In this document: positions 8,826 to 16,466 of the stretch, in pieces
Layout of the letters: each line of letters starts with the position of its first letter
Position numbering within the stretch: the first letter of the stretch is position 1
Assembly: GCA_902799985.1 (NCBI GenBank)
Contig: CADCCR010000003.1
Coordinates: 1-35,456 of the forward strand
Source: an uncultured Bacteroidales bacterium
GTDB taxonomy: Bacteria; Bacteroidota; Bacteroidia; Bacteroidales; Bacteroidaceae
Reading direction: 5' to 3'
DNA length: 35,456 bases
Program-made: the position numbers and the translations under genes
Notes under the pieces: generated by a model
Told to the model about the DNA's origin: nothing
The model's database searches: none
The model's input: the letters and a program-made list of their open reading frames with translations, nothing else

Positions 8826-10175
8826 CTACTGCGTTTTGCGGCGGTAGTCGGCGAGAGCTATCTGATAGGTTGCCTTGGCCTGCGAGAGCTTGTCCTGTGC
8901 TTGGCGGTTGAGAGTCTCGGCATCGAGCAGGTCGGTCAGGGTGCAGGTGCTCATGCGGTATTGCTCGGAGCTCATGCGCAGGTTTTCGGCCGCTTCCTCG
9001 CAGCTGGCCTGGGCTATCTGCGTCTGTTTGTAGGCTTCCTGCAGGTTCGTCCAGGCGCGTTCGATGTCAATCTGCAGCATCTGGCTCGCATTGTTGTAGT
9101 CCATCTGTGCCTGCTGCAGCTTAATCTTCTGTCTGCGCAGGGCATGAGTGCCGCCCCACCAGTCGCTGATGGGCACGGACAGGGTGCCGAAGACGAGTCC
9201 GTTCGTCATGTTGGTGTGCATGTACGCCTTGACGTTTTCCGAGAACCCGCCGAGGCCGACGTGGTAGCCCATCAGTCCGACACCCAGGTGGGGCAGGAGC
9301 TTGCCGCGCTCCATCTTGACCTGCAGGGCTTGAGCCTCCACGGCTTTGCCCATCAGCTGCAGCTCTTCGCGGTGGTCCGGGGTTTGGCTCAGGGCGGCTC
9401 CGGTCTCGACGGGCTGCTCCACGGGCTTGTCCTCGAGGACGATGTCGAAGCCCTTCTCCGCCTCGGCGGGCTCGATGCCTATCTGTTGGGCGAGCAGCAG
9501 GCGCAGCACATGGTCGGCGTTCTCCAGCTTGAGGCGTGCGCTGGAGAGTTCCTGCTGGCGCAGACGTACCTTCAGCAGGGAGTTGCGCGTGGTGACACCG
9601 GCTTTCAGGAACTGGTTCACCTGCTCCGTCACAGCCTCCACCTGCTTCTCGGCTGCCCCGATGGTGCGCAGGTTGTAGCGCACACAGGCCAGCTGCCAGT
9701 AGCACTCCGTCACCTTCTGCACCACGTCTTTCTCCGTGAGCTGCTGCTTCAGCGTCGTGACGTCCTGCTTCACGCGGGCCAGCTTGTTGCGGTTCACGAT
9801 TTCCCCGCCATAGTAGAGCGGCTGTATGAGCGAGGCGGAGACGGCGTAGGCGCGGTTGAACTCACTGACGCTGAACGGCGTTCCGATGAGGGGGACAAAC
9901 TGCGTGCTCAGTGCGGCAATCTCCTGCGGATAGTTGCCGTCGGCCTTCACCATCTCGTCGAACATGCGGAAGGCCATGACGTTGGCGCTGATGTGCGGGA
10001 AGTATTTGGTGAAGGCTTCCTTTTTCAGTTCCGTGGCAGCCTCAATCTCCAGGGCCGCATTTTGCAGCTCATGGTTATACTGTCGGGCACGCTCCTGGCA
10101 TTGCTCCAAGGTCAGCGACTGGGCCGAAGCGCTCAGGGCGGCTGTCAGGGCAAGGAATAGAATATGATATTTCAT
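8826..10175 (-). CDS. TolC family outer membrane efflux protein
   Basis: This 449-residue protein is the outer-membrane channel of the RND efflux system encoded upstream on the same strand. The signal peptide ends at ALSASAQ (about 19). The rest has the repeated alpha-helical hairpin pattern of outer membrane efflux proteins: LTLEQCQERARQYNHELQNA at the start of the first repeat, a Gln/Ala-rich helical barrel, and LTDLLDAETLNRQAQDKLSQA near the C-terminus, typical of the second repeat. Family length is usually 420-490. It starts 75 bp after the pump gene, and a 9-nt repeat array lies in the gap. It is the last gene of the three-gene transcription unit. The substrate is unknown. Confidence 0.92.
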   Translation of the reverse strand: MKYHILFLALTAALSASAQSLTLEQCQERARQYNHELQNAALEIEAATELKKEAFTKYFPHISANVMAFRMFDEMVKADGNYPQEIAALSTQFVPLIGTPFSVSEFNRAYAVSASLIQPLYYGGEIVNRNKLARVKQDVTTLKQQLTEKDVVQKVTECYWQLACVRYNLRTIGAAEKQVEAVTEQVNQFLKAGVTTRNSLLKVRLRQQELSSARLKLENADHVLRLLLAQQIGIEPAEAEKGFDIVLEDKPVEQPVETGAALSQTPDHREELQLMGKAVEAQALQVKMERGKLLPHLGVGLMGYHVGLGGFSENVKAYMHTNMTNGLVFGTLSVPISDWWGGTHALRRQKIKLQQAQMDYNNASQMLQIDIERAWTNLQEAYKQTQIAQASCEEAAENLRMSSEQYRMSTCTLTDLLDAETLNRQAQDKLSQAKATYQIALADYRRKTQ

Positions 10176-10188
10176 TTTGTTTTCTGAT

Positions 10189-10259
10189 TATGGGTCGTAT
10201 GGGTCTTATAGGACTTATGGGTCTTATAGGTCCTATGGGACTTATGCTCTTATTGGTCT
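10189..10259. repeat. 9-nt tandem repeat array
   Basis: Six consecutive 9-nt units (TATGGGTCG, TATGGGTCT, TATAGGACT, TATGGGTCT, TATAGGTCC, TATGGGACT; 10189-10242) are followed by an 8-nt and another 9-nt unit. The stop codon of the RND pump gene (10250-10252) lies inside the array, so the last codons of that gene are repeat-derived. Same class as 2829-2875. Palindromic cores such as GGTCCTATGGGAC could fold in RNA. Confidence 0.8.
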
Positions 10260-13200
10260 TGCGTGTTGTTCTTTTCGGTTCTCTTGTCGTTCAGCTTCCA
10301 ATAGACGACGGGCAGGACGGTGACAACGAGGATGAGTGTGCCGATGCCTCCCGCGAAGATGGTGATGCCCACAGGCACCCAGAAGGAGGAACCGCCCAGT
10401 ATCATGGGGATGACGCCCACGGCTGTAGTGGCTGTCGTCAGGAAGATGGGCACCATGCGGCGGCGTCCCGCATCGAAGGCCGCGTCGCGTACCGACAGAC
10501 CTTCGCGTATCATCTGGTCGGCATGCTCGAAGATGAGTATCTCGTTGCGCATGATGATGCCCATCAGGGTGATGAAGCCGAACAGACTTGTCAGGCCGAG
10601 CGTGATGTCGGCGATGCCCAGACCAATCATCGCTCCGGGCAGCGAGAGCAGGATGGAAACCATGCAGACGCCCGTCAGACCGAAACGTCGGAAGTTAAAC
10701 AGCAGGAAGAAGAAGATGATGACCAGAGCGATGCCCAGTCCGAGGGCAACCTCCGGCACCGTCTCCAGGTTCTTCTCCGGCTCGCCGCCTATCTCGTAGC
10801 GTACCCCAGAGGGCAGCGTGAAGTCGTTCTCCAGAATGTCCTTGATGCGGTTCTGCACAGTGGCAGCCAGCACTCCGCGCTTGTTCTCGGCCGTGACGGT
10901 GATGCAGCGCACACCGCCACGATGCGTGATGCAGGTCGGAATCCAGCGCGTCTCGACGTTGGCCACCTGTCGGAGCGGCACGCTGCTGGTGGGCTGTGCC
11001 AGGGGCGTGAGGTAGAGGTTCTCCACATCGCTCACCTGCATGTGCTCCGTCTCTTTGTCGCGCAGCACAATGGGCACCTCGTAGTTGCCCTCCCAGATGG
11101 AGGCAATCTGCATCTTGCCCGACTGCATGGCGAGCTGAAGCTCTGCCGAGGTGCGCGAGATGCCCAGCTGCGAGGAGGTGACAGGGTCGAGCTTCACGTC
11201 CATGATGGGCGAGGGCTGGTTGAAGTCGGTGTGCACCCATTCCACCTCGGGCATCTGCCGCATGCGCTCCATCAGCCTTTCGGCAGCCAGCTCGATGCTG
11301 TCCACGTCGCTCCCATAGAAGCGGTATTCGTAGGTGGGCACCGAGAGGTAGTCCATCTGCTTGAAGCGCACATATGCCCCGGGCCAATGGTTGCTCAGTC
11401 GGGGAGCATACTCGTTGAGCATCTCCAGGGTGGTCTTTATGCTCTGGGTGTTGACGATGAGCTGGGCGAAGTTCTTGCCGCCGAGCTGCGGTTCGTAGGT
11501 CAGCTGGAAGCGGGGCGATGCGCAGCCCACGAAGGTGGTGACGCTTGTCACGCGTTCATCCTTGCTGAGCGAGTCGCGGAGGGCTTCGGTGATGGCCCGT
11601 GTCTCGTCCAGTCCGGCACCTTGCGGCAAGAAGATTTCGCAGGCGAACTGGTTGCGGTCGGCCAGGGGGAACTGCCTGATCTTCAAGGTAAGGAAGATGA
11701 GGGATGTGGAGACCACGAGCACGATGCTGCCCACAATGGTGAGCCAGGGATGGCGGAACGTCCAGCTCAGCACATCCTCGTAGATGTCCTGCACCCAGTC
11801 CGTCACATCGCGTTTGTCGGACTTCTTCTCCTTGACCTTCGTGATGAGGCGCACGTTCAAGGCCGGAATGATGCAGGCTGCCACGACGAGGCTCACTATC
11901 AGACAGATGGTGATGGTGGGCGGGAAGAACTTGATGCAGTCGCCTGCCTCGCCGGTCATCGTGAAGAGGATGGGGAAGAAGATGGCGCAGATGCAGACCG
12001 TGGCAAGCAGCATCGGCATGAAGTACTGCTTGACGGCCATCACAGCCGCTTCCCTTCGGTTGATGCCCACGCCGAGGTATTCCATGTAGCCGTCGATGAC
12101 CACGATGCTGTTGTCCACTATCATGCCCAGCACAACGATGAGCGACGCCAGGGTGATGATGTTCAGCGGGATGCCAAGCAGGTACATGATGCCCACGCTG
12201 ATGAACGTGGAGAGGGGAATGGTGATGGCGGCAACGATGGCGCTACGAATCGGGAAGAGCAGTATCATGACGATGATGATGACGGCCATCGACTCGATGA
12301 GGTTGACGAGGAAGTCGGCTACGCTCTCCTCCACCACCTTCGGCTGGTCGGTGATGCGGAGCACATCCACATCGGCGGGCAGGTATTCCTCGCGGAAGGC
12401 CTTGATGATTTTGTTCACGTCGCGGCCATAGTGCACGATGTTGTTGCCCTCGGCCATCTCCAGCGAGAGGAGCACACAGCGTTTGCCGTTGCTCTCAATG
12501 TAGTTGTCGCTCGTATCGTATTCGCGACGGACGTCAGCTATGTCGCGCACCCGGACGATGCGACCCGTGGCATCGGAGTAGATGATTTGGTCCATCACCT
12601 CCTGTTCCGAGTGGCGCGTCGTGGCCAGATGCAACGGGATGTTCGTCGAGGGCGAACTGATGCTGCCGCTCAGGGTTGTGATGCCTTCGTTCGAGAGGGT
12701 GGCGAGCAGCGCAGCCTGTCCGATGCCATAGGCCGCCAGACGTTCGCGGTCCACGTAGATGCTGATTTGGTCCTTCTTCTCGCCATACTGGCGGACGTTG
12801 CTCACGCTCTTCACCTGCCGCAAGCGGTCGGCCAGCTCGTCGGCATAGTCCTGCAGCTCGCGGTAGGAGCGCTGGTTGCTCTCCAGGGTGATGAGCAAGG
12901 CAGAAGCGTCGCCGAAGTCATCCTTCACGATGACAGCCACCACGCCCTTCGGCAGTTGGCCCTTGAATTCGTTCACCCCATGCTTCATCTTGTTCCACAC
13001 CGGCTGCAGGTTCGTCAGTCGGGCATCGAAGTTGACCTTCATGAAGCAGAGGCCGTTCATGCTCTGTGTGGTGGTCTTCGCGCGGTTGACCTCCTTATAT
13101 GTAAATATGTATCTCTCCAGTGGACGCGCCACTTGAGCCTCAATCTCCTCGCTCGTAGCACCCGGCATCACGGCCACGATGACGCCCATGCGCGTGGTGA

Positions 13201-13348
13201 AGGGAGGAAACTCGTCCTTCGGCATCATCACGAGGCCGTAGAATCCGAATGCAAGCAGGATGGTGGTGATGAGAACCGTAATGCCGCGGTTCACCAGCGG
13301 CCACGCAGACCAATGCTGCATCAAGTTTTCATTTGATGGATATCCCAT
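10250..13348 (-). CDS. RND family efflux pump, inner membrane transporter (AcrB/CusA-like)
   Basis: This 1032-residue proton-driven exporter spans the inner membrane. It has the RND layout: a first membrane helix (GITVLITTILLAFGFYGLVM), a periplasmic porter region, helices 2-6 (about 330-540, including GMIVDNSIVVIDGYMEYLG with the conserved acidic residue of helix 4), a second periplasmic half, and helices 8-12 (about 855-1015, including LTSLFGFITLMGIIMRNEILIFE). Length fits the family (1000-1050). The ATG at 13348 was chosen. A TTG at 13360 lies at the edge of the AT-rich heptad array, and an ATG at 13321 is also possible. It is the middle gene between the adaptor and TolC-like genes. Export substrate (drug, bile acid, metal) cannot be read from sequence; the general hydrophobe class is more likely than metal. 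Confidence 0.93.
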   Translation of the reverse strand: MGYPSNENLMQHWSAWPLVNRGITVLITTILLAFGFYGLVMMPKDEFPPFTTRMGVIVAVMPGATSEEIEAQVARPLERYIFTYKEVNRAKTTTQSMNGLCFMKVNFDARLTNLQPVWNKMKHGVNEFKGQLPKGVVAVIVKDDFGDASALLITLESNQRSYRELQDYADELADRLRQVKSVSNVRQYGEKKDQISIYVDRERLAAYGIGQAALLATLSNEGITTLSGSISSPSTNIPLHLATTRHSEQEVMDQIIYSDATGRIVRVRDIADVRREYDTSDNYIESNGKRCVLLSLEMAEGNNIVHYGRDVNKIIKAFREEYLPADVDVLRITDQPKVVEESVADFLVNLIESMAVIIIVMILLFPIRSAIVAAITIPLSTFISVGIMYLLGIPLNIITLASLIVVLGMIVDNSIVVIDGYMEYLGVGINRREAAVMAVKQYFMPMLLATVCICAIFFPILFTMTGEAGDCIKFFPPTITICLIVSLVVAACIIPALNVRLITKVKEKKSDKRDVTDWVQDIYEDVLSWTFRHPWLTIVGSIVLVVSTSLIFLTLKIRQFPLADRNQFACEIFLPQGAGLDETRAITEALRDSLSKDERVTSVTTFVGCASPRFQLTYEPQLGGKNFAQLIVNTQSIKTTLEMLNEYAPRLSNHWPGAYVRFKQMDYLSVPTYEYRFYGSDVDSIELAAERLMERMRQMPEVEWVHTDFNQPSPIMDVKLDPVTSSQLGISRTSAELQLAMQSGKMQIASIWEGNYEVPIVLRDKETEHMQVSDVENLYLTPLAQPTSSVPLRQVANVETRWIPTCITHRGGVRCITVTAENKRGVLAATVQNRIKDILENDFTLPSGVRYEIGGEPEKNLETVPEVALGLGIALVIIFFFLLFNFRRFGLTGVCMVSILLSLPGAMIGLGIADITLGLTSLFGFITLMGIIMRNEILIFEHADQMIREGLSVRDAAFDAGRRRMVPIFLTTATTAVGVIPMILGGSSFWVPVGITIFAGGIGTLILVVTVLPVVYWKLNDKRTEKNNTQDQ

Positions 13349-13691
13349 ATCTTTTTTCAATTCATAATTCTTAATTCATAATTCATAATTAGGCTACGCC
13401 CTTGTTAGTTCTACAACAGATTAAGACGGATTCAACGGATTGAGATTTCATATGAAATCTATTTTGACTTTGCTTTACCGCTATCGCGCTAGCGACTTTC
13501 AGTTCCCCTTCGGGCCGTCGACCTCAGTTCTTCGCTTCGCTCAGGCGCAGGCGGAACTGTGATTTCTGTGTGACATGTTACCGTGCTTTCCGTGCCTTTC
13601 GATGTAAAAAAGCCATCTGCAAGTACAACCAAACTTTAATCTTTAATCCTTAATCTTTAATCTTAAAAGATTTTTAAATCTTTAAATCATA
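13349..13691. repeat. Intergenic repeat cluster between RND pump and adaptor genes
   Basis: About 340 bp without a gene. From the pump side it holds AATTCAT-type heptads (about 13357-13390) ending in AGGCTACGCCC (13391-13401); a perfect 18-bp palindrome at 13443-13460 (AGATTTCAT/ATGAAATCT); the 8-bp palindrome CGCTAGCG (13487-13494) and a segment AGCGACTTTCA...CCC..TCGGG that echoes 82-106; a widely spaced CAGTTCC/GGAACTG pair (13500-13561); and four perfect CTTTAAT/CCTTAAT heptads (13634-13661) abutting the adaptor stop. No promoter was recognised, so the pump may be transcribed through it. Confidence 0.7.
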
Positions 13692-14726
13692 TTAAAGAAC
13701 CTCCGACCCCTCGCTCACCTTCTGGTAGCCTTCCACTATCACTTTGTCGCCTTCCTTCAGGCCCGACTCGATGACGATGCGGTCGCCCTGTGTCTGTCCT
13801 GTCACAACCACCTGGCGCCTTGCCTTGCCGTCCTTCACGAGCCATACGAAGTTGCTGCCGTCGGTGTTCTGCTGAACCGTTCTCAGGGGCAGCGTCAACC
13901 TGGGCTGTTCCCCCTCGCTGCCGAGAGGCAGAGCCACGCTGACCACCATCCCCGGCAGGAGCTCGCCCTCGGGATTGGCCAAGGTGAAGCGCACGTCATA
14001 GGTATGCGTCAACGCTTCTCCCTGAACGCTTCGCACGAACTGAGTCGCGTGGAAAGTCTTGCCGCCCAGAGCCTCGGCCGTGATGGTCGCACCCTCACCC
14101 TTCGCCATCTCGGGGCCGAAGAGCGCTATCTCCTTCTCAGGCACAGCAATCTTCACCTTCACCTTAGTGATGTCGAGGATGGTGCAGACCGGTTGCGACG
14201 GCAAGGCCGTCATGCCGCTCTCCATCTGCTTCCCGCCGATGATGCAGCTGCAGGGGGCCTTCAGGCGGCAGTCGGCGAGCGCCTTGCCTGCCATCTGGAA
14301 GCTCGACTGTGCCGTGCGCAGCTTCGTGTTCACGTTCACCCAGTCGATTTCCGAAATGGACTGCGACTCGTAGAGCACCTTCATGCGCTCCTGTGCATCC
14401 TCGGCCTGGGTGAGCATCGCTTTCGCAGCCTCCAGGGCGTTCTCGCATTGTGTGGGGTCCATCTCCGCGATGAGCTGACCTTTCGCCACATGCTGACCCT
14501 CTTCCACATAAACCTTCGTGACGCAGCCCGAGCCGGTGAAGCTGACGGGCGTGCTGCTCTCCTCCTCCACCTTGCCTACATAATGCCTGCTGGCCGTCAC
14601 ATTGCCTGCGCTGACCGTCTCGGTGGTCACCTTCAGCGGCTCCACCTTATAGTCCCCCTTGCTCCTCCCGCAGGAAGAGAGCAGCGTCACAGCCGCAAGA
14701 GCAAGGTAAATAATCTTTTTGTTCAT
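13692..14726 (-). CDS. RND efflux periplasmic adaptor (membrane fusion) lipoprotein
   Basis: This 344-residue adaptor bridges the RND pump and the TolC channel in the periplasm. The N-terminus is a lipoprotein signal with lipobox LSSC (Cys near 19). The protein then has the HlyD/AcrA order: a barrel-sandwich/lipoyl half (GCVTKVYVEEGQHVAKGQLI, about 67-86), a short alpha-hairpin (about 95-150), the second lipoyl half (LKAPCSCIIGGKQMESGM), a beta-barrel, and the membrane-proximal domain (VIESGLKEGDKVIVEGYQKV). It is the first gene of the efflux unit. Upstream on the minus strand, TTACTTTG at 14756-14763 is a near-match to the -7 consensus. The divergent AraC-family gene is its likely regulator. 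Confidence 0.92.
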   Translation of the reverse strand: MNKKIIYLALAAVTLLSSCGRSKGDYKVEPLKVTTETVSAGNVTASRHYVGKVEEESSTPVSFTGSGCVTKVYVEEGQHVAKGQLIAEMDPTQCENALEAAKAMLTQAEDAQERMKVLYESQSISEIDWVNVNTKLRTAQSSFQMAGKALADCRLKAPCSCIIGGKQMESGMTALPSQPVCTILDITKVKVKIAVPEKEIALFGPEMAKGEGATITAEALGGKTFHATQFVRSVQGEALTHTYDVRFTLANPEGELLPGMVVSVALPLGSEGEQPRLTLPLRTVQQNTDGSNFVWLVKDGKARRQVVVTGQTQGDRIVIESGLKEGDKVIVEGYQKVSEGSEVL

Positions 14727-14755
14727 GATAAAACGCTATTTTTTGAATTGCGGTG

Positions 14756-14763
14756 CAAAGTAA
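14756..14763 (-). promoter_or_regulatory. Probable -7 box for the efflux operon
   Basis: TTACTTTG on the minus strand differs by one base from TAnnTTTG and lies 29 nt before the adaptor ATG. No clear -33 TTG at standard spacing was found, so this promoter may need an activator, which would fit the divergent AraC-family gene. Confidence 0.45.
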
Positions 14764-14860
14764 CAACATTTTCTCCACATAACGGGTACAAAAATGGTGC
14801 AAAGATTGTCCTATTTCACTTCTTTGCGGAATATTTGTCGAGGAATAGCATAAAAAGTAC

Positions 14861-14868
14861 TAACTTTG
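14861..14868 (+). promoter_or_regulatory. Promoter -7 box for the AraC-family regulator
   Basis: TAACTTTG matches the Bacteroidota TAnnTTTG consensus, with a TTTG at 14834-14837 (23-nt spacing) as a possible -33 element. It lies 18 nt before the chosen ATG at 14887, giving a very short leader. The divergent promoter region with the adaptor gene spans 14727-14886. Confidence 0.6.
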
Positions 14869-14886
14869 TGCCCAAAAAGAGACAAT

Positions 14887-15762
14887 ATGGAGAAATTAGA
14901 CTTCCAATCCATCGCAGAGAGTAAGCTCAACTTCCACAGCAACGAACACATCGCCATCTTCTGCGATTTCGACGAGGTGCGCAATCTCGCCATTTCCGAC
15001 TTGCTGATAGAAGGTTTTCTCTTCGCTGTAGTCACCCACGGCCAGGCACAGATATCGGTCGACGACGTGATGTACCAGCTCCAGGAGGGCGACGTCATTA
15101 CCTGCAAGCCCCGCAACATCTTCGAGCGCAGCATGATGAGCATGGACTTCAACGCCCTCGTGCTCTTCCTCTCGCCCGAATATGTGGCCCAGCTCTCGCA
15201 GATGGTGCGGATGGAATGGACACATTCCATGTTCTCCTCGTCCCACCAGATACTGCATGCCGACGAGGTGGCTGTGAACCGCTGCCGCCTCTATTTCGAC
15301 CTGCTCCGCAACCACCTCTCCAGTCCCGACACGCCCCACAAGGAGCTCAGCCTGCGACTCCTCTTCGCATCCATGGCCTACGACCTGCGCGACCTCCGCT
15401 CCTTCCATGGCGAGGAGGTGATGCACCAGACCTACAGCTCCGGCGAGAACATCCTGCGGCAGTTCATGCAGCACCTCCACAACCCCTCCTTGCCCTACCT
15501 CAACGTCAACGAGTACGCGGCCCTTTTCAGCATCACACCCAAGTACTTCTCAACCGTCTGCAAGCGTCTCACCGGCAAGACCGCCAACCAGCTCATCAGC
15601 GAAGAGGTTATTCGCTCCTCGCAAATCGCCCTGCGCGACAGCAGCAAGAGCATCAAGCAGATATCCATGCTGATGGGTTTCAAGAACCAGTCGCACTTCG
15701 GCCGCTTCTTCCGTCAGCAGACGGGCCTCTCCCCGCAGCAGTACCGCGAGAGCAAAGAGTAG
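14887..15762 (+). CDS. AraC family transcriptional regulator
   Basis: This 291-residue DNA-binding regulator has an N-terminal cupin-like sensing domain (about 15-95, AQISVDDVMYQLQEGDVIT) and a C-terminal AraC double helix-turn-helix domain (about 195-291). In the latter, EYAALFSITPKYFSTVCKRL is the first and IKQISMLMGFKNQSHFGRFF is the second recognition unit, ending with the typical TGLSPQQYR. The start at ATG 14887 (MEKLDFQS) is preferred, because an upstream TTG at 14866 lies within the -7 box. It is transcribed divergently from the RND efflux operon, 160 bp apart, so it most likely controls that operon and perhaps itself. The ligand is unknown. Confidence 0.9.
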   Translation: MEKLDFQSIAESKLNFHSNEHIAIFCDFDEVRNLAISDLLIEGFLFAVVTHGQAQISVDDVMYQLQEGDVITCKPRNIFERSMMSMDFNALVLFLSPEYVAQLSQMVRMEWTHSMFSSSHQILHADEVAVNRCRLYFDLLRNHLSSPDTPHKELSLRLLFASMAYDLRDLRSFHGEEVMHQTYSSGENILRQFMQHLHNPSLPYLNVNEYAALFSITPKYFSTVCKRLTGKTANQLISEEVIRSSQIALRDSSKSIKQISMLMGFKNQSHFGRFFRQQTGLSPQQYRESKE

Positions 15763-15784
15763 TTCCCAGCCGGCCACATATCAT

Positions 15785-15909
15785 CCGACACAAAGACACA
15801 AAGACACGAAGCACTACACCGAGATTGAAGACACGAAGCTTGCCTGCCAAGACCTTTGTGTCTTTTTCGGTGGCGAGATTACTTTGTTCCTTTGTGTCTT
15901 TGTGTTTGG
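15785..15909. repeat. Nested ACACAAAG inverted-repeat element
   Basis: A perfect 16-bp inverted repeat (15788-15803 against 15890-15905, ACACAAAGACACAAAG) encloses a second, imperfect inverted repeat (15819-15838 against 15854-15870, CCGA...GACAC..AAG). The whole element is about 125 bp, lies 22 nt after the regulator's stop codon and has no coding capacity. It may serve as a terminator for the regulator transcript or be a small non-autonomous mobile element. Confidence 0.7.
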
Positions 15910-15954
15910 TTAATGCCTGACAGACTGCAAGTTTTGTACATGCTCAAGCTTGAA

Positions 15955-16325
15955 TAATCTTCCTTCAGCACGGATGTAATGCTTTCCTAGCAGGGATATA
16001 AATCTTTCCTTGTCGGGACATAAATCCTTCGCCGCGAGGAACAAAACTATTTCCAAGGCTTGGAAATATATTTCAAAGCCTTGGAAATATATTTTAAAGC
16101 TTTTGAAATATATTTCCGAACCACTGAAAAAGTTTTGTTCCGTGGGGCGTGAAAGTTTGCTTTGCGAGGCTTGGCAATTTGTTTTGAGCCGGTTGGCAAT
16201 TTTGTTTGAGCCGGTTGGCAATTTTGTTTGAGCCTTTTGGCAAATTATGCTGCGCGGTTTGGCAAATTATGCTGCGCGGTTTGGCAATATGTCTTTTGGC
16301 GTGGATGGCTTTTCCCGATTGCGGC
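15955..16325. repeat. 21/22-nt tandem repeat array upstream of the CotH gene (about 17 units)
   Basis: Units of 22 nt start at 15955, 15977, 15999, 16021 and 16043; three 21-nt units start at 16065, 16086 and 16107; then 22-nt units start at 16128, 16150, 16172, 16194, 16216, 16238, 16260, 16282 and 16304. Neighbours are similar (16238 and 16260 are identical, and 16172-16237 are near-identical), while distant units have diverged. Some are strong hairpins, for example TTTCCAAG-G-CTTGGAAA at 16050-16066. The array fills most of the gap and stops about 60 nt before the CotH promoter. No coding role is evident. Confidence 0.82.
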
Positions 16326-16382
16326 GGACAGAGCAAATAGCGTTGTTCTTGACAATAAAACACAAAATTTGTGGGAAAAACG

Positions 16383-16413
16383 TTGGGAATGTCGGAAAAA
16401 TGTGCTAATTTTG
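16383..16413 (+). promoter_or_regulatory. Promoter of the CotH/DUF1080/oxidoreductase operon
   Basis: TTG at 16383-16385 and TAATTTTG at 16406-16413 match the -33 and -7 elements of Bacteroidota promoters with a 20-nt spacer. Transcription would begin near 16420, which rules out the upstream in-frame ATG codons at 16371 and 16389 as starts of the CotH gene. Confidence 0.72.
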
Positions 16414-16466
16414 CAACGCCTTATGTGCGTATGTGTATGCATGTGCGGTGTATAACAATGTGTAAA

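Noticed and set aside
10190..13336. A 1048-codon open frame on the plus strand
   Set aside because: Antisense to the RND pump gene. The product is His/Asp/Glu-rich without domains, and its start (repeats of MGLIG type) comes from the 9-nt array.
16010..16231. A small protein with WKYIS-type repeats
   Set aside because: It comes from the 21-nt units of the repeat array, and the frame is lost as soon as units return to 22 nt. No start signal or homology is visible.
16371..16466. Longer N-terminus for the CotH protein
   Set aside because: The upstream ATGs lie within or before the promoter at 16383-16413, and a signal peptide begins only near 16467-16476.
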